A DNA stretch of 64,000 nucleotides from assembly GCA_030295235.1 (NCBI GenBank), contig AP026162.1:1488001-1552000 (forward strand), given 5' to 3'. Shown one piece after another: positions 20,643 to 30,881 of the stretch; the stretch's first letter is position 1; each line of letters begins with the position of its first letter. The notes beneath the pieces are model-generated. The model saw only the letters and a list, made by a program, of their open reading frames with translations. It searched no databases and was not told the DNA's origin. The DNA comes from Fistulifera solaris. Lineage: Eukaryota > Bacillariophyta > Bacillariophyceae > Naviculales > Stauroneidaceae. Position numbers and translations under genes: made by a program.

Positions 20643-23600
20643 CTACCTGTTCTTGAGCATCGATGAGAGAAAGCCAAAACCGCTACTGACTACGTTTGTT
20701 TTGTTCGCATCTTGTGCCTTTTCGGCTTGTTCTCGGTCTTTTGCGTATTTGCCGCGAAGCTGTATTTCGTTGAGTGTTCGATCCGCAGGAACCGGAAGAA
20801 GCGCGTATCGACATGAAGACTCGAGCGGCATGTAGATGAGTGGGTCGGACCGCGTTGACGAGGTTGTGACGATCTCTCCCATGGAAGACACTCTAGCATC
20901 CGTTTGACCGAACAAAGATGCAAAGAAGATGTCGCTTGAATCGAGCACGCGACTGTGCTCCGCTTCGATCTTCGTAGTCAATGCGCGGACAAAGTCTGGT
21001 CGGCAGACCTTTCCGATCACCACGTCGATGGCTTGGCGGAAATGTTCAAGTTGTTTATGTGCTGGTAAGTCTTTTCGTGCAGCAGTGGATGCCGGAGCTG
21101 GGGTGATATCCGTCTGATGATTGTAACAAAGACAAACGAAGCCGACATCAACACGGAGCTGCACGATAGAGGATGAGCAAAAGTCGTCCAAAGTTTTACC
21201 CTCTTTCTTGTTGTACTCAAAACCCATGCGCATACTGTGAATAAAAACATTCATGGATTCATTCAGTATTGCCGACCTTAACGTTTGTAAAAGCATTGGA
21301 ATCGAGCTGGCGCTTGTCGTCGGCAATCCGAGCTTTGTAGCGTACTCAACGGTGGGTGCTGGTTCAAAAGAATCAGCGGGACATGTGTTGCAGTTCAACA
21401 AAGATGAAGCTGCCATGAATAATCCGACGAGATGGGGCGATACGCTATGGGGAAAAATGTTCGCACTTTCTTGTGTTTCTCCATCGGCGGATCCGTAAAT
21501 CCTTTTCCACTCCTCTTCCTTCATACCGGGCCCCGTACGAAAGACTTCATCTGTTTTCTGTCGGAAGTAGCTAGTTTCGGATTGCAGTGATGCACTAGCC
21601 CAATTCGCAAAACATACATTGATGATCTTGTCCAAAGATCTTTGAAATGCGCCCAGTGCGCTCTCGGTTCCAGTCGCCTCATGCCGGATACCTCTCGCTG
21701 TTAGCAGAACCAGCTCATCCAAGGTGACATCCTTTGGTGATTCGGGCATGTCGACTACCTGATCATCCTTAGGAGACAATAACAGAGTCTCACGGACCAT
21801 TTCCGCGCCATGGAAAGCCGTTCCTGAGAACGCACTTTCAACTGCCTGCAATGCTTCGTCGAATGTTACGACGCCGTCTTCGTCGTCGTCACTAACGTCA
21901 AAGGCAGTTTGCATATCCACGTAAGATATCATACCAATCGTACTCTGCATTGCGGCAGGAGATGAATTCGGGTCCAATAGCTTAGGGAGCGCTGACAATC
22001 GATACTTGAGCAAATAGCAAAGTCTTCCGACAATAAACTCTTTCGTGCAGCTACTCGCGTCGTCACTTGTACTCTGAACCAAGCGACGAAGCTCCGAGAC
22101 CAACCGTCCCAAGATTTCGCACGTTTGCACGTACAAAGACTCTCGAAGACGACGTTCGCTTTCGACTCTTTCCTCGGCGTGCACCAAAAGCTCATGAGCA
22201 TCATCGCTCACTTTCATCAAAGACTGATTTAGATCCGTTGTAAGCTGTAAAGTGTTCCGGTAAGCTTCATGAGGTAAAATAGACGAAGCGGGAGGAGCAC
22301 TCGCCAAGGATTTGGTGAGCGTTGCCACAACTAGAGAGTGGACGGATTGGAAGGATGTGGTCAACAACGAATGAACAAGCGACGAAAAGGTGTGGGAAAA
22401 CAGTGCATTCCAGAGTGAAAATCGCTGGTTGCTGATGTCAGCGGCGTTGCCAAAAACAGTGTGAACATCAACCATGTTTTCCACTGCCTCTTCCCAAGTG
22501 CAGACCCCATCTGAGGCTAGGCGTTCCATCGAATGAAGTCCATCTGTCTTATCGTAAAGGCTCTGACGGATGTGTCCCAAGGCACTAGCCGAAGTACCCG
22601 CAATCGAAACTAACACAGTCTTGACTTTCTTGCGGATTAGTGGAAGATGAGTCGCCATAAATGCCGAGCACTTGGACTTTACCGCAGCCTTATCGAAAAC
22701 CGGCAATGAATGGGCGACTCGTTCGACGACGCTTTGGTCAACCGAGTGAAACTTCTTCAAAATGAACATCTGATAAGGGTGCAGCAAAGCATCGTATTGC
22801 AAAACAAGTACAATTTTCGCCAGAATGTGTTCTGGCTCGGCTTCAGCTTCTTCGCTTTTCTCCTTTTGGGGTGTTTGCAGCTTATTCAACAGTGAGACTA
22901 GTAGTTTCGCCTTGGAATCAAAATAGATATCGAGAAGACGAGACGACCGATCTTGACCCTTTCCATATCCAGCAAATCGAGAGAAACGAGCGATGCGGCA
23001 GATTCGTAGACACCGTAGGCTGGGTCGCCACCGCGCTTGCCGAACGACGCGGCGCTCAGAAGGTTCTTGGTCGCCGTGCGTTTGATCTTTTGTGGCAGCG
23101 ATTGCACTTGAAGAAACACCATCTGTGCTTGGTCGATGAGCGAAGAGTCCATATTGTTGAACACCTGGCGCTTTTTAGGATCAGCGAGAGAGTTGGCCAG
23201 AGGATATGACTCCGAGCACGACGCAATCAAGCTAAACAAATCAATCAATGTGGTTGTGGCCTTAAGAGCATCGTTCTTATCCAAAGCGCGGTGAACCATC
23301 CGTGAAAGTTTCGATAAGTTACGCTTCGCATCGAAAAGGATCATTTCGTCGTCCTGAGTTTGGTCTTTTTGTTCCTCGACAGTTTCGTTAGCGCTGGCAT
23401 TTGCAATCGTCACAAGTTTATCAAAGAGGGACGGCAAGCCATGCACCAAGTCGTAAAGTTCTTGAGCGCGTTCATTCATAATAATAACTTCATCGCTACT
23501 TCCCACGAGCTCTCGGTACCGCGAAGCGAGAACCAAACGCAGTTCCGTCCGTTTGGCTTCGGCTTCACGAAGGGCGCGGTCATGAAGCATTCGCATCTCA

Positions 23601-23812
23601 TCGATCGTCATGGTTTTCGCAATGGCTTGAGAGTACTGCGGATTTTGCGTTGCGAGGGCAGGAGGAGGAGGTAGCGATTGTCCGGGCCGGCTGATGCCGC
23701 GAAGGCCGCCCGAAGGGGAACCTCGAATTGACAGAGCAGAGGTACGCGTAGATCGCGGCGACGAGGAAGACCCTGCGGAGTCGACACTAGTCGTCCTGTT
23801 GGTGTTTATCAT
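20643..23812 (-). CDS. COG1: conserved oligomeric Golgi complex subunit 1, with an EF-hand insert
   Basis: The N-terminal third matches COG1: a coiled coil with RALREAEAKRTELRLVLASRYRELVGSSDEV, following a Ser/Pro-rich leader. The long remainder is helical and Leu-rich, as in COG subunits, which tether vesicles for retrograde traffic inside the Golgi. At about 21840-21900 the protein contains DDDEDGVVTFDE, a textbook 12-residue EF-hand loop (D-x-D-x-D-G-x-V-x-x-x-E). I do not know this from COG1 of animals or yeast. The same piece is duplicated at 17140-17423. One base is missing in the T run 22960-22962, splitting the frame between the two parts. Corrected length is 1056 residues. The gene is convergent with Mpv17-like, 152 nt apart. 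Confidence 0.82.
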
Positions 23813-24344
23813 GCTTTATCTTTTCTCAATAGGCTTATTCTGGAAAGTGGAGAGTAATTGAATGATTACTCTATCAACAGTGGCGACAACTTAAGGCGAG
23901 CGCGTCTTCATAGAGCCCGTTGCATGTAAATGCGATGCGCGGTCATGGTGATGATGCGTTTTATGCGGCAATGCTTGTACCGAATCTCCATTATGGATCA
24001 AGGTCGATCGACTGTATCTCAAAGTGTAGACGACATTTATCACGACTGCTTTCAGTCATGAACAAAAATGTTTTATCGCGTATCGCGTTTGCCTCGCGTT
24101 ATCGCTATAGACAGGCCATGACAATAGAAGTACCAGCTATGATAACCTCTTGCAATTCAGCCCTCCACCAAAATAATCTTATCATCTCCTCTCCATTCGT
24201 TGCAAACACGCCCACCCGCGTCATTGACCATCCATGTAAGCTCGTTGTTCAATGAGGTGAACTGGTCTTAGGCGTGAGTCGAGGAATAGAAAACTCGGCG
24301 AATCAAGCAGGTAACAAGTTCCTATAGTACTAATTCTACAAAAC
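23813..24344. other. intergenic, no gene seen
   Basis: These 532 nt lie between the start of COG1 and the stop of the downstream minus-strand gene. Only short frames are present and no repeat is visible. It should contain the COG1 promoter. Confidence 0.4.
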
Positions 24345-25719
24345 TTAAATTCTTCGCAAATCATCAAAAGAAATACCTCCGGGCTCGTTGAAGCTTGTAT
24401 TGCTGGACTGCGTTCGGTGAATAAGTGTATCAAAATCAATGTGCGGTTCGTAGTGATCTACCGCAACGGCGACACGATTCGTATCCTGAATATTCAGTTT
24501 GGGGGTGAACGAATGAATCTTGCTCATGACATCGTGAGTGGACATGTCTACCGTCATGACCGGAGCACCGTCGAGACCGGTAAGCATGTTGCTGACTTCT
24601 TTCGAGAGTTGATACTTTCCTCGACGACCGCACACAATGAGCGCCGCTTCAAACGGGTCACTCTCTTTTCCCAGACGGCGCTGAAATTCTCCGAGGAACC
24701 CGACGATAAGATCGTCTCGAGTAACGTGGCAAATGTACAAAGTCCGACTCGGTTTCTCATGCAAATTCTCAAGAAATCGGTTGAGATTGGTGGTAACAAG
24801 GTTGATATCAGCAGGACTATAATGCCAAAGTCGGTGCTTCTTGCCGCTAATCAATTGGGTTTTGAAAAGAGTCTCCAGGTCGGCCAGAGCGGGGCATCCC
24901 AAGAAAGGTCGATCGGGAATGCAGCCAATCAGCGGTACACCCCACGCATTCATCATGGCTTTCGCCATGTATTTCTTGGTCTGTTCTAACTTCTCCGGGA
25001 TGACTTTATTGATAATAACTCCCGCAATACGGACATTATAGTGCTGGCAAAGGATTCGATTCAGCTCAAGTTCATCAAAGGCACTCCCCAGTCCACCATT
25101 GGCCACTAACACCATATCAGCCCCAATGAGTGAAGCCACTTTGGCGTTATTGATTCCCACAATACTCCCAACCGCGCAGTGACCGGTCCCCTCACATAGG
25201 ACAACATCACTCGCCTTACTGACGTTCGTCATGGCTTTTTGAATATCATGAATTTGTGAAGCGAAGGAAATTTCGCCGTCCACGTACTTTTTGGTGTAAC
25301 CCGACGGAATGATGACGGGGCTCATGTCTTCGTAGTCAATGTGATTGAGATGAAAGTGTTCGCGTACCAAGCACACATCCTTGTCGACGCGAATCTCGGC
25401 ATTGCGATTGTCCGAGTGAACGGGGACGTGTTGCTGACCGACAGGTTTGATAAAGCCCACTTTATCGAAACGTTTTTGCAGTCCTGACATGATCGCTAAA
25501 CTCGTGGTCGTCTTTCCCACATGCTGTCGTGTCGCCGCCACAAAAATGGGGCGTTGCAGCTTTCCTCCTCCCACGCTTTTCCAAAAGCGAGAGCCGTCCG
25601 GAAACTTATTCCATACGGGGGGACTTTTTTTCCTTGAGGTTCGAGGAAGTCGGAGAATAGGCGCGGGCTCCGGACGTTTGTAGTGCCGAGCGGCTCAATG
25701 AGCCCTTTCCTTTCATCAT
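24345..25719 (-). CDS. BioD-like P-loop protein of the phosphotransacetylase N-terminal type, probably mitochondrial
   Basis: The core begins RPIFVAATRQHVGKTTTSL, a Walker A loop of the dethiobiotin synthetase/CobQ-like ATPase group. It continues with VGFIKPVGQQ, VVLCEGTGH, LVANGGLGSAFDELELN and a second half (DLIVGFLGEFQRR..AALIVCGRRG) like the DRTGG-type region that precedes the catalytic domain in long bacterial phosphotransacetylases. The catalytic PTA domain itself is absent. The start ATG 25719 gives a basic, hydroxylated leader (MMKGKGSLSRSALQTSGARAY) typical of mitochondrial presequences. It joins the core after one extra base in the T7 run 25625-25631. Corrected length is 457 residues. 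Biochemical role is not known from sequence; ATP-dependent regulation or a biotin-like synthetase reaction are both conceivable. Confidence 0.72.
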
Positions 25720-26124
25720 GATGGTCTTGTTGTTGGCGAGTAGTAAAGGCAAGGAACGCGGCGTTGACTTTCCAAAGTTCGTCGGCTTTGTGTCAACAAA
25801 AAGTTCCGACGAAGATCAGCCTTTTGGCATCGCATCGCGTTCCCTTTTGCAGACTGGGACGAAGGTGCGTCGTTGAGAACTCTGAAGTCTGAAGTAGTCT
25901 TGTGGCTCGTAACGGCATTAAACGCTTTATGTAAGTCGTTTTCGTCTGTCTGAGGTCGGTATGGGGAGAAGGTGAGAAGTGAGAAAAGGCTTGCGCGACG
26001 ACGACCATGATGACGACTCGAAAGTTGAGCGTGTTGCAGGGAAGTAATAACTAGCACTCGTTCTTACTTTTGAGCTAAGATTGATTATTGTCAGTACAGT
26101 GTGTTGGTGTTAAAAGGCAACATC
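25720..26124. promoter_or_regulatory. divergent intergenic region, BioD-like / bL9m
   Basis: These 405 nt separate two genes for apparently mitochondrial proteins that point away from each other. Shared control is possible but no common element is visible. Confidence 0.35.
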
Positions 26125-26717
26125 ATGCTGCGAAATTCCTTGCTACGATCGGTTGCAATGAACCCTCACTGCCGATGGGCTCACACGGTGCGTGTGATTG
26201 CGATACAAGATATCCCTCACAAGGCTCAAGTGGGTCAGATGACTGCCGTAAAAGCTGGATATGCTCGTAACTTTTTGATTCCGGAGAAATATGCCGTCTA
26301 TGCGACACCGGATAATATGAAAAATACAACATTTCGGACGAACCCGAACAACAAAGAGCACAGAAAATCAATGATCCGGAGAAGCAAGCAGCAGAGATGT
26401 TGCAGTATTATTTACGCAACAAAGTTCTTAAAATCTGGCGGCAAGTGGATCCAGTCACCGAGTCGACAGCACCGGGTCTCGTGAATGCACGCAATGTCAA
26501 ATCGAAGTTATCCAAACAACTCAAAATTGATCTCGAGCCGCACGAGAAAATTCACCTAATGGCAATGTCGACTGCTGAACTACCACCGGATGAAGCTTTC
26601 GGCTCAGCGGAGGAAGACTGTAAGACCGAAATCCGGCAGTTGGGTTCCTATTGGGCGCGCATTACGCTGGCCGGAGGACATGCTGCGTACTTCCGAACAG
26701 TTGTATTGAAACGATAG
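26125..26717 (+). CDS. mitochondrial ribosomal protein bL9m
   Basis: The N-terminus MLRNSLLRSVAMNPHCRWAH is basic, Ser/Arg-containing and lacks acids, as expected of a mitochondrial presequence. It is followed by the bL9 N-domain: VRVIAIQDIPHKAQVGQMTAVKAGYARNFLIPEKYAVYAT, which carries the conserved V..GY.RNFL.P...A..AT signature. After a linker the C-terminal half is diverged (LKIDLEPHEKIHLM, ELPPDEAFGS, ARITLAGGHAAYFRTVVLKR). One base is missing in the A run 26320-26324, splitting the ORF just after the N-domain. Corrected length is 197 residues. The stop lies 48 nt from the stop of convergent NPRL2, so the 3' UTRs probably overlap. Confidence 0.85.
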
Positions 26718-26765
26718 GCCATAAACTAACATTAAATCGCAAAACATCGAAATTTAAATTGAAAA

Positions 26766-28901
26766 TTACAATGAGGACTCTGGAGCATAAACGTGCATGA
26801 CGCGGTCTTCGCCGACGAACTCGATTAGCTCGTCATATGATTTCTCAAACTTACAGACCAATTCATCGTCACTGTGTCTTCCATCCATTAAAGTCGCCAC
26901 TTGCTGCTTCAATTTCCAATCTTCATCCTGCAATGAATCTGTTTTCATCGAAGGCCGATATGAGAGGTCGCGTGTCGGTGAGGTTGGGATAGTTGCACCG
27001 TGTAGTAAGCTCCTGCCGAAACTCTCGTTGACATCGTGCGTTCCGCCGTCCACCAGAATAGGATAGTCATGCACTCTGTACAAAAGTCCATGAACAACAC
27101 CAAAAGAAACAAACCGACGGTGATCGATAAGATGAAAGATCTTTTTCCAGTTGACAACACCCGTTGGCATTCCGGGTGGTAAGTTCCCTGCTACTAGGGA
27201 GGCCAACAGGTCCCCCAGATCGCACCCCCTGTGACAAGCAGCGTAGAGTTCTGCAATGGCACCTTTCACTTCATGATGCTCTAGTCGACGTTGACTGGAC
27301 ATCGAGTACCCCTGTTCGCTGTACGAGCCCTGGGATACGGAACTGTTGATACGAAAATTCCCGCTGTGCGCAAAGAAACTTCGAGCGTTTGCAGCTTCGT
27401 TTCGTGCCATGGGCGTGTCGAGAGAACGGCTAACACTAATAGGTGAACCGCTTATCGGGCTGTTCTCGCTCTGAGGCGGCGGGGGAGGGCGTCGAATGAT
27501 AAAGTCCACTGCGTTCTGTAAAAGCTTGTTTTCGTGACCCAGCAGCAACGAGCCGGCCTTTTCAGTTGACTCATAGCGATTTGAATAAAAGAACATGTCG
27601 ATGAGGGCAATCACTCTATGGTGAAGTAAAACTCTAAGACAAGCCTGAACCATTTCCATGTCTACTTCAGCTTTCTGTGAAATTTGGCGGGCGCATGTTA
27701 CTCCGTCAATATGCATTGACACCCAATTTATAGAAAGATCCCATTCGTACTATCAAACAGTAGAAGTGTGAGAAAACTCGTAGGTCATTTACATCCAATG
27801 AAGATCACTTACATTTTGAAGTTGCCAGTCTCTTCTCAAAAAGATGGGTACTGCATGATCAGGGACGGGTCGAGGTGGACGCCTTGGTGGATGAAATAGT
27901 TTCAGATTCAGCAAATTTGCCGAGTTGACGTATAAATTGCACTCCCATGTTTGTGAGTTAAGTGAAATGAGAGTCCACTCTAGTAGACCTTGCAAAACCG
28001 AATGATTCTCTTTCACGGCTGACAAAAATTGCGATTCTACCTCCATGTCGCGAATGGTATCTGCCAGCTTACAAAGAACCGGCTTGAAAGGGCGGGGATC
28101 CTCCGTCCGACGGAGAACAAATCCGACGCAAAAAGAATGTGAATTGCGTTCATACCGCTGGTTCGCGATAATGGTCGGCCGCGTGAGTATGTGAATACTG
28201 TGGGTAGAAAGATTGACGATTTTCCCGGTTAATTCACTTCCTGTGATCACGTATTCACTGCAGGATTCAAAAATGGAGGAATTCCCTTCTCGGGTGGCAA
28301 ATGGTTCAAAGGCGTCTTCCTCGCGTGTCAGGGAGGCCAGAGAATGAAAGAAGTCGCTCGAATAGGAGTTCCCTGATTCCATGCGTCGATGAGGTGTATT
28401 GCTGGCAGTAGTAGCTGGTAACACCGTCGATAAGGCTAAATTCGATGATGGGGTGAGCGATGGCGGCGCTTTTTGAAACCGTTCAAAAAAGTCTTCCAAT
28501 ATCTCATGCACAGTTTCCACAGGAAGTTGAATGTCGCGACTCATAAAGTTGCGAGGCGCCTGGTACGATACTTTTGGGCCAACTTTAATATCGAACTCGG
28601 CGTAAAAACAACAAAAGAGTGGACATCGTGAAGGATGCTTCGGAGTTGGAACAGTTCTCTTTTGCAAATGAGGGAAATGGTTCTCTGGAACAGGTAAGGT
28701 TCTAGTAGTTTCTGTCGAGTCATTCTTCGTCGAGGGCCGTTTTGTGAACGGCGTTGCAACCTTTCTCCCTCCCTGCCGAGGTGTCGAAGCTTCGGATCGA
28801 ATACTCAAGAGCGAAGGGCTCGCCGCATCCTTTGTTTTTGGCTCTGCTTCTTGACTACTGTCCGGTGAGCATGACAAAGGTGTTGTTGTATCCTCGTTCA
28901 T
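26766..28901 (-). CDS. NPRL2: nitrogen permease regulator 2-like, GATOR1 subunit
   Basis: NPRL2 pairs with NPRL3 and DEPDC5 in GATOR1, which inhibits TORC1 when amino acids are low. Family hallmarks are CCFYAEFDIKVGPKVSYQAP, then SEYVITGSELTGKIVNL, FCVGFVL, FLRRDW...EWDLSINWVSMHIDGV and AEVDMEMVQACLRVLLHHRVIALIDMFFYSNRY. It ends with a winged-helix region. Exons are 28901-27813 and 27749-26766, separated by a 63-nt intron with clean GTAAGT...TAG borders; no frameshift. At 690 residues it is longer than the human protein (about 380), owing to a Ser/Thr-rich leader of about 100 residues, an insert after the first strand block and a Pro/Ser-rich insert in the C-terminal half. Its presence implies a nutrient-sensing TORC1 branch in this alga. 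Confidence 0.9.
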
Positions 28902-28974
28902 TGTTGCGGGTTGTTATGAATCGTAATGATCTTCAGATCCGCATAGCAGCAAACTTCCACATTTTTTAGGCAAT

Positions 28975-30010
28975 GCGTGCTCGTGTGTCGTTTTCACTTG
29001 CACAGAAAATGTGGTATTGTTGCCAGAAATTCTTGTAGAGTGGTGTCTTCGCGTCCCCAGAAAATCTGGGATATGCCATTTTCATACCGCCAGAAAATCT
29101 GTGTGATCACTGTCTTTTCACGTTTCCACTTGGTCCAGACAATCTGCACCAGTTGTATTTTTTAAAACTTTAACAGAAAATCTGGGGTGTTGTCTTTAAA
29201 CGTGGTCCAGAAAATCTGGACCAGTTGTATTATCACGTTCCCAGGAAATCTGGGGGTGATTTTTACACGTTGTCCAGAAAATCTGGACCAGTTGTATTAT
29301 TTTTAAAACGTTAAAAGGAAATCTGGTGAGTGGTGCTTACACGTGGTCCAGAAAATCTGGACCAGGTGTATTTTCACGTTCACGTTCCCAGGAAATCTGG
29401 ATGAGTGGTGTTTACACGTGGCCCAGAAAATCTGGACCAGTTGTATTTTATTAAAAAAACTTTAATTAACAGGAAAATCTGGGAGTTTGGTGTTTACACG
29501 TGGTCCAGAAAATCTGGACCGGTTGTATTTTCACGTTCACGTTCCCAGGAAATCTGGGTGAGTGGTCTTTACACGTGGTCCAGAAAATCTGGACCAGTTG
29601 TATTATCACGTTCCCAGGAAATCTGGGGGTGATTTTTACACGTGGTCCAGAAAATCTGGACCAGTTGTATTTTCATGTTTCGCGTTCCCAGGAAATCTGG
29701 GGGGATGTCGATTACACGTGGTCCAGAGAATCTGGACCAGTTGTATTTTCACGTTTCCAGAAAATCAGGGTGAGACCCCAGTTGTATTTCACGTTCACGT
29801 TTCCAGAAAATCAGGGTGAGTGGTCTTTAGACGTGGTCCAGAAAATCTGGACCAGTTGACCAGTTGTATTTCACGTTCACGTTCCCAGGAAATCTGGGGG
29901 AGTGGTGTTGACACGTGGTCCAGAAAATCTGGACCAGTTGTATTATTTAAAACGTTAACAGGAAATCTGGGAGTTTGGTGTTTACACGTGGTCCCGAAAA
30001 TCTGGGTTGC
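28975..30010. repeat. tandem array of short palindromes (CCAGAAAATCTGG type)
   Basis: About 26 short imperfect palindromes follow each other every 30-45 nt. Two kinds alternate: GGTCCAGAAAATCTGGACC (8-nt arms, 3-nt centre) and CCCAGGAAATCTGGG. They are joined by a spacer with AGTTGTATT(TT/AT)CACGTTC or GAGTGGTGTTTACACGT, so the higher-order period is roughly 65-100 nt. Copies at both ends are more diverged. The array lies between the divergent NPRL2 and SPT16 genes. Related palindromes occur again at 45985-46230. Long open frames across the array only reflect its periodicity. Confidence 0.93.
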
Positions 30011-30881
30011 GAGGTGTGTGTGTCAGACTGGCTCCAACGGGCGATGCCAAACCAGAGATATCAACCCTGACACGGGACGTCTGCAATCTGACAACATAGA
30101 TCCATCTAGTCTCTTTACTACTAAATTGATTATACTACATTACTACGGAATCCGAACGCCCATCTCCCAGCAGAAAGCAGATTCTCAACCCAGTAGAAGC
30201 GTTGTGTAAACGGCGGAAATTAAAGCAGAACACCACATTTGCCACGTGTGATGGTGGTGGCGAGTAGACATGTGACTTTTCAAAATTTTCGTGAAAGTCA
30301 AGTGAAAGTAAAGTCACTGGCCTTCAAGTGAAGTTTGCAGTTTAAAGTGTACTAAGCGGTAATGATTGACTATAGTGTTTTGTGTACAAAAGAGTGTCGC
30401 ACAGAGCTTGTGAAAGTTAGCCCTTTCCCTCTCATCCCTAATCTACGCAGTCCTACGTACATTTACGTAGGTTTGGTACTTCAAGTGAACTCACCGAAGT
30501 CTCAAGTAAAGTGAAAGTAAAGTAAACTTCAGGTGCTCAAGTGAAGTTGCAAGTTACAGTGAAAAAGCCACATGTCTAGTGGCGAGGTGTAAAAAGCCGA
30601 CTCACTTTTTTCAGTCCCGGTGATTGTCGCCCAAAGTGCCTCCGAGCTGCTCCAAGTGAAAATTCCACATTCCCCTCGGCAACTTTCCCGCCACAATGGC
30701 AGAGTGAGTATAGCGGAATGTGCCCCAATCTTTCACCGTTCATTACAGTTTACAGTACGGTACCGGGCACGGCTCTCATCTCTTTCGCAAAATGTTTACC
30801 CGCACCTCGAAATTTGTTTTGCACCTTTCATCAGCAATCATTCTGTCGATCATCATATGCTAAACAAAGACTGAGAATACT
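30011..30881. other. upstream region of SPT16 with AAGTGAAAGTAAAGT motifs
   Basis: No gene was recognised in this 870-nt stretch. Variants of TCAAGTGAAAGTAAAGT recur at about 30298-30318, 30478-30520 and 30535-30560, and GTACATTTACGTAGG occurs near 30455. Such clustering may be promoter-related or a degraded simple repeat. The SPT16 start lies just downstream. Confidence 0.4.

Noticed and set aside
24417-24989. A 190-codon plus-strand open frame.
   Set aside because: It is the complement of the conserved BioD-like gene and has no recognisable domain.
28975-30010. Evenly spaced short repeats that look like a CRISPR array.
   Set aside because: The spacers are themselves repeated, the repeats are palindromes of two alternating types with variable spacing, there are no cas genes, and the context is a eukaryotic nuclear genome.
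29405-30209. Overlapping open frames of 75-129 codons with GPENLDQLYF repeats.
   Set aside because: They follow the periodicity of the palindrome array in all three frames, have no start context or conserved domain, and switch frame with the repeat length.
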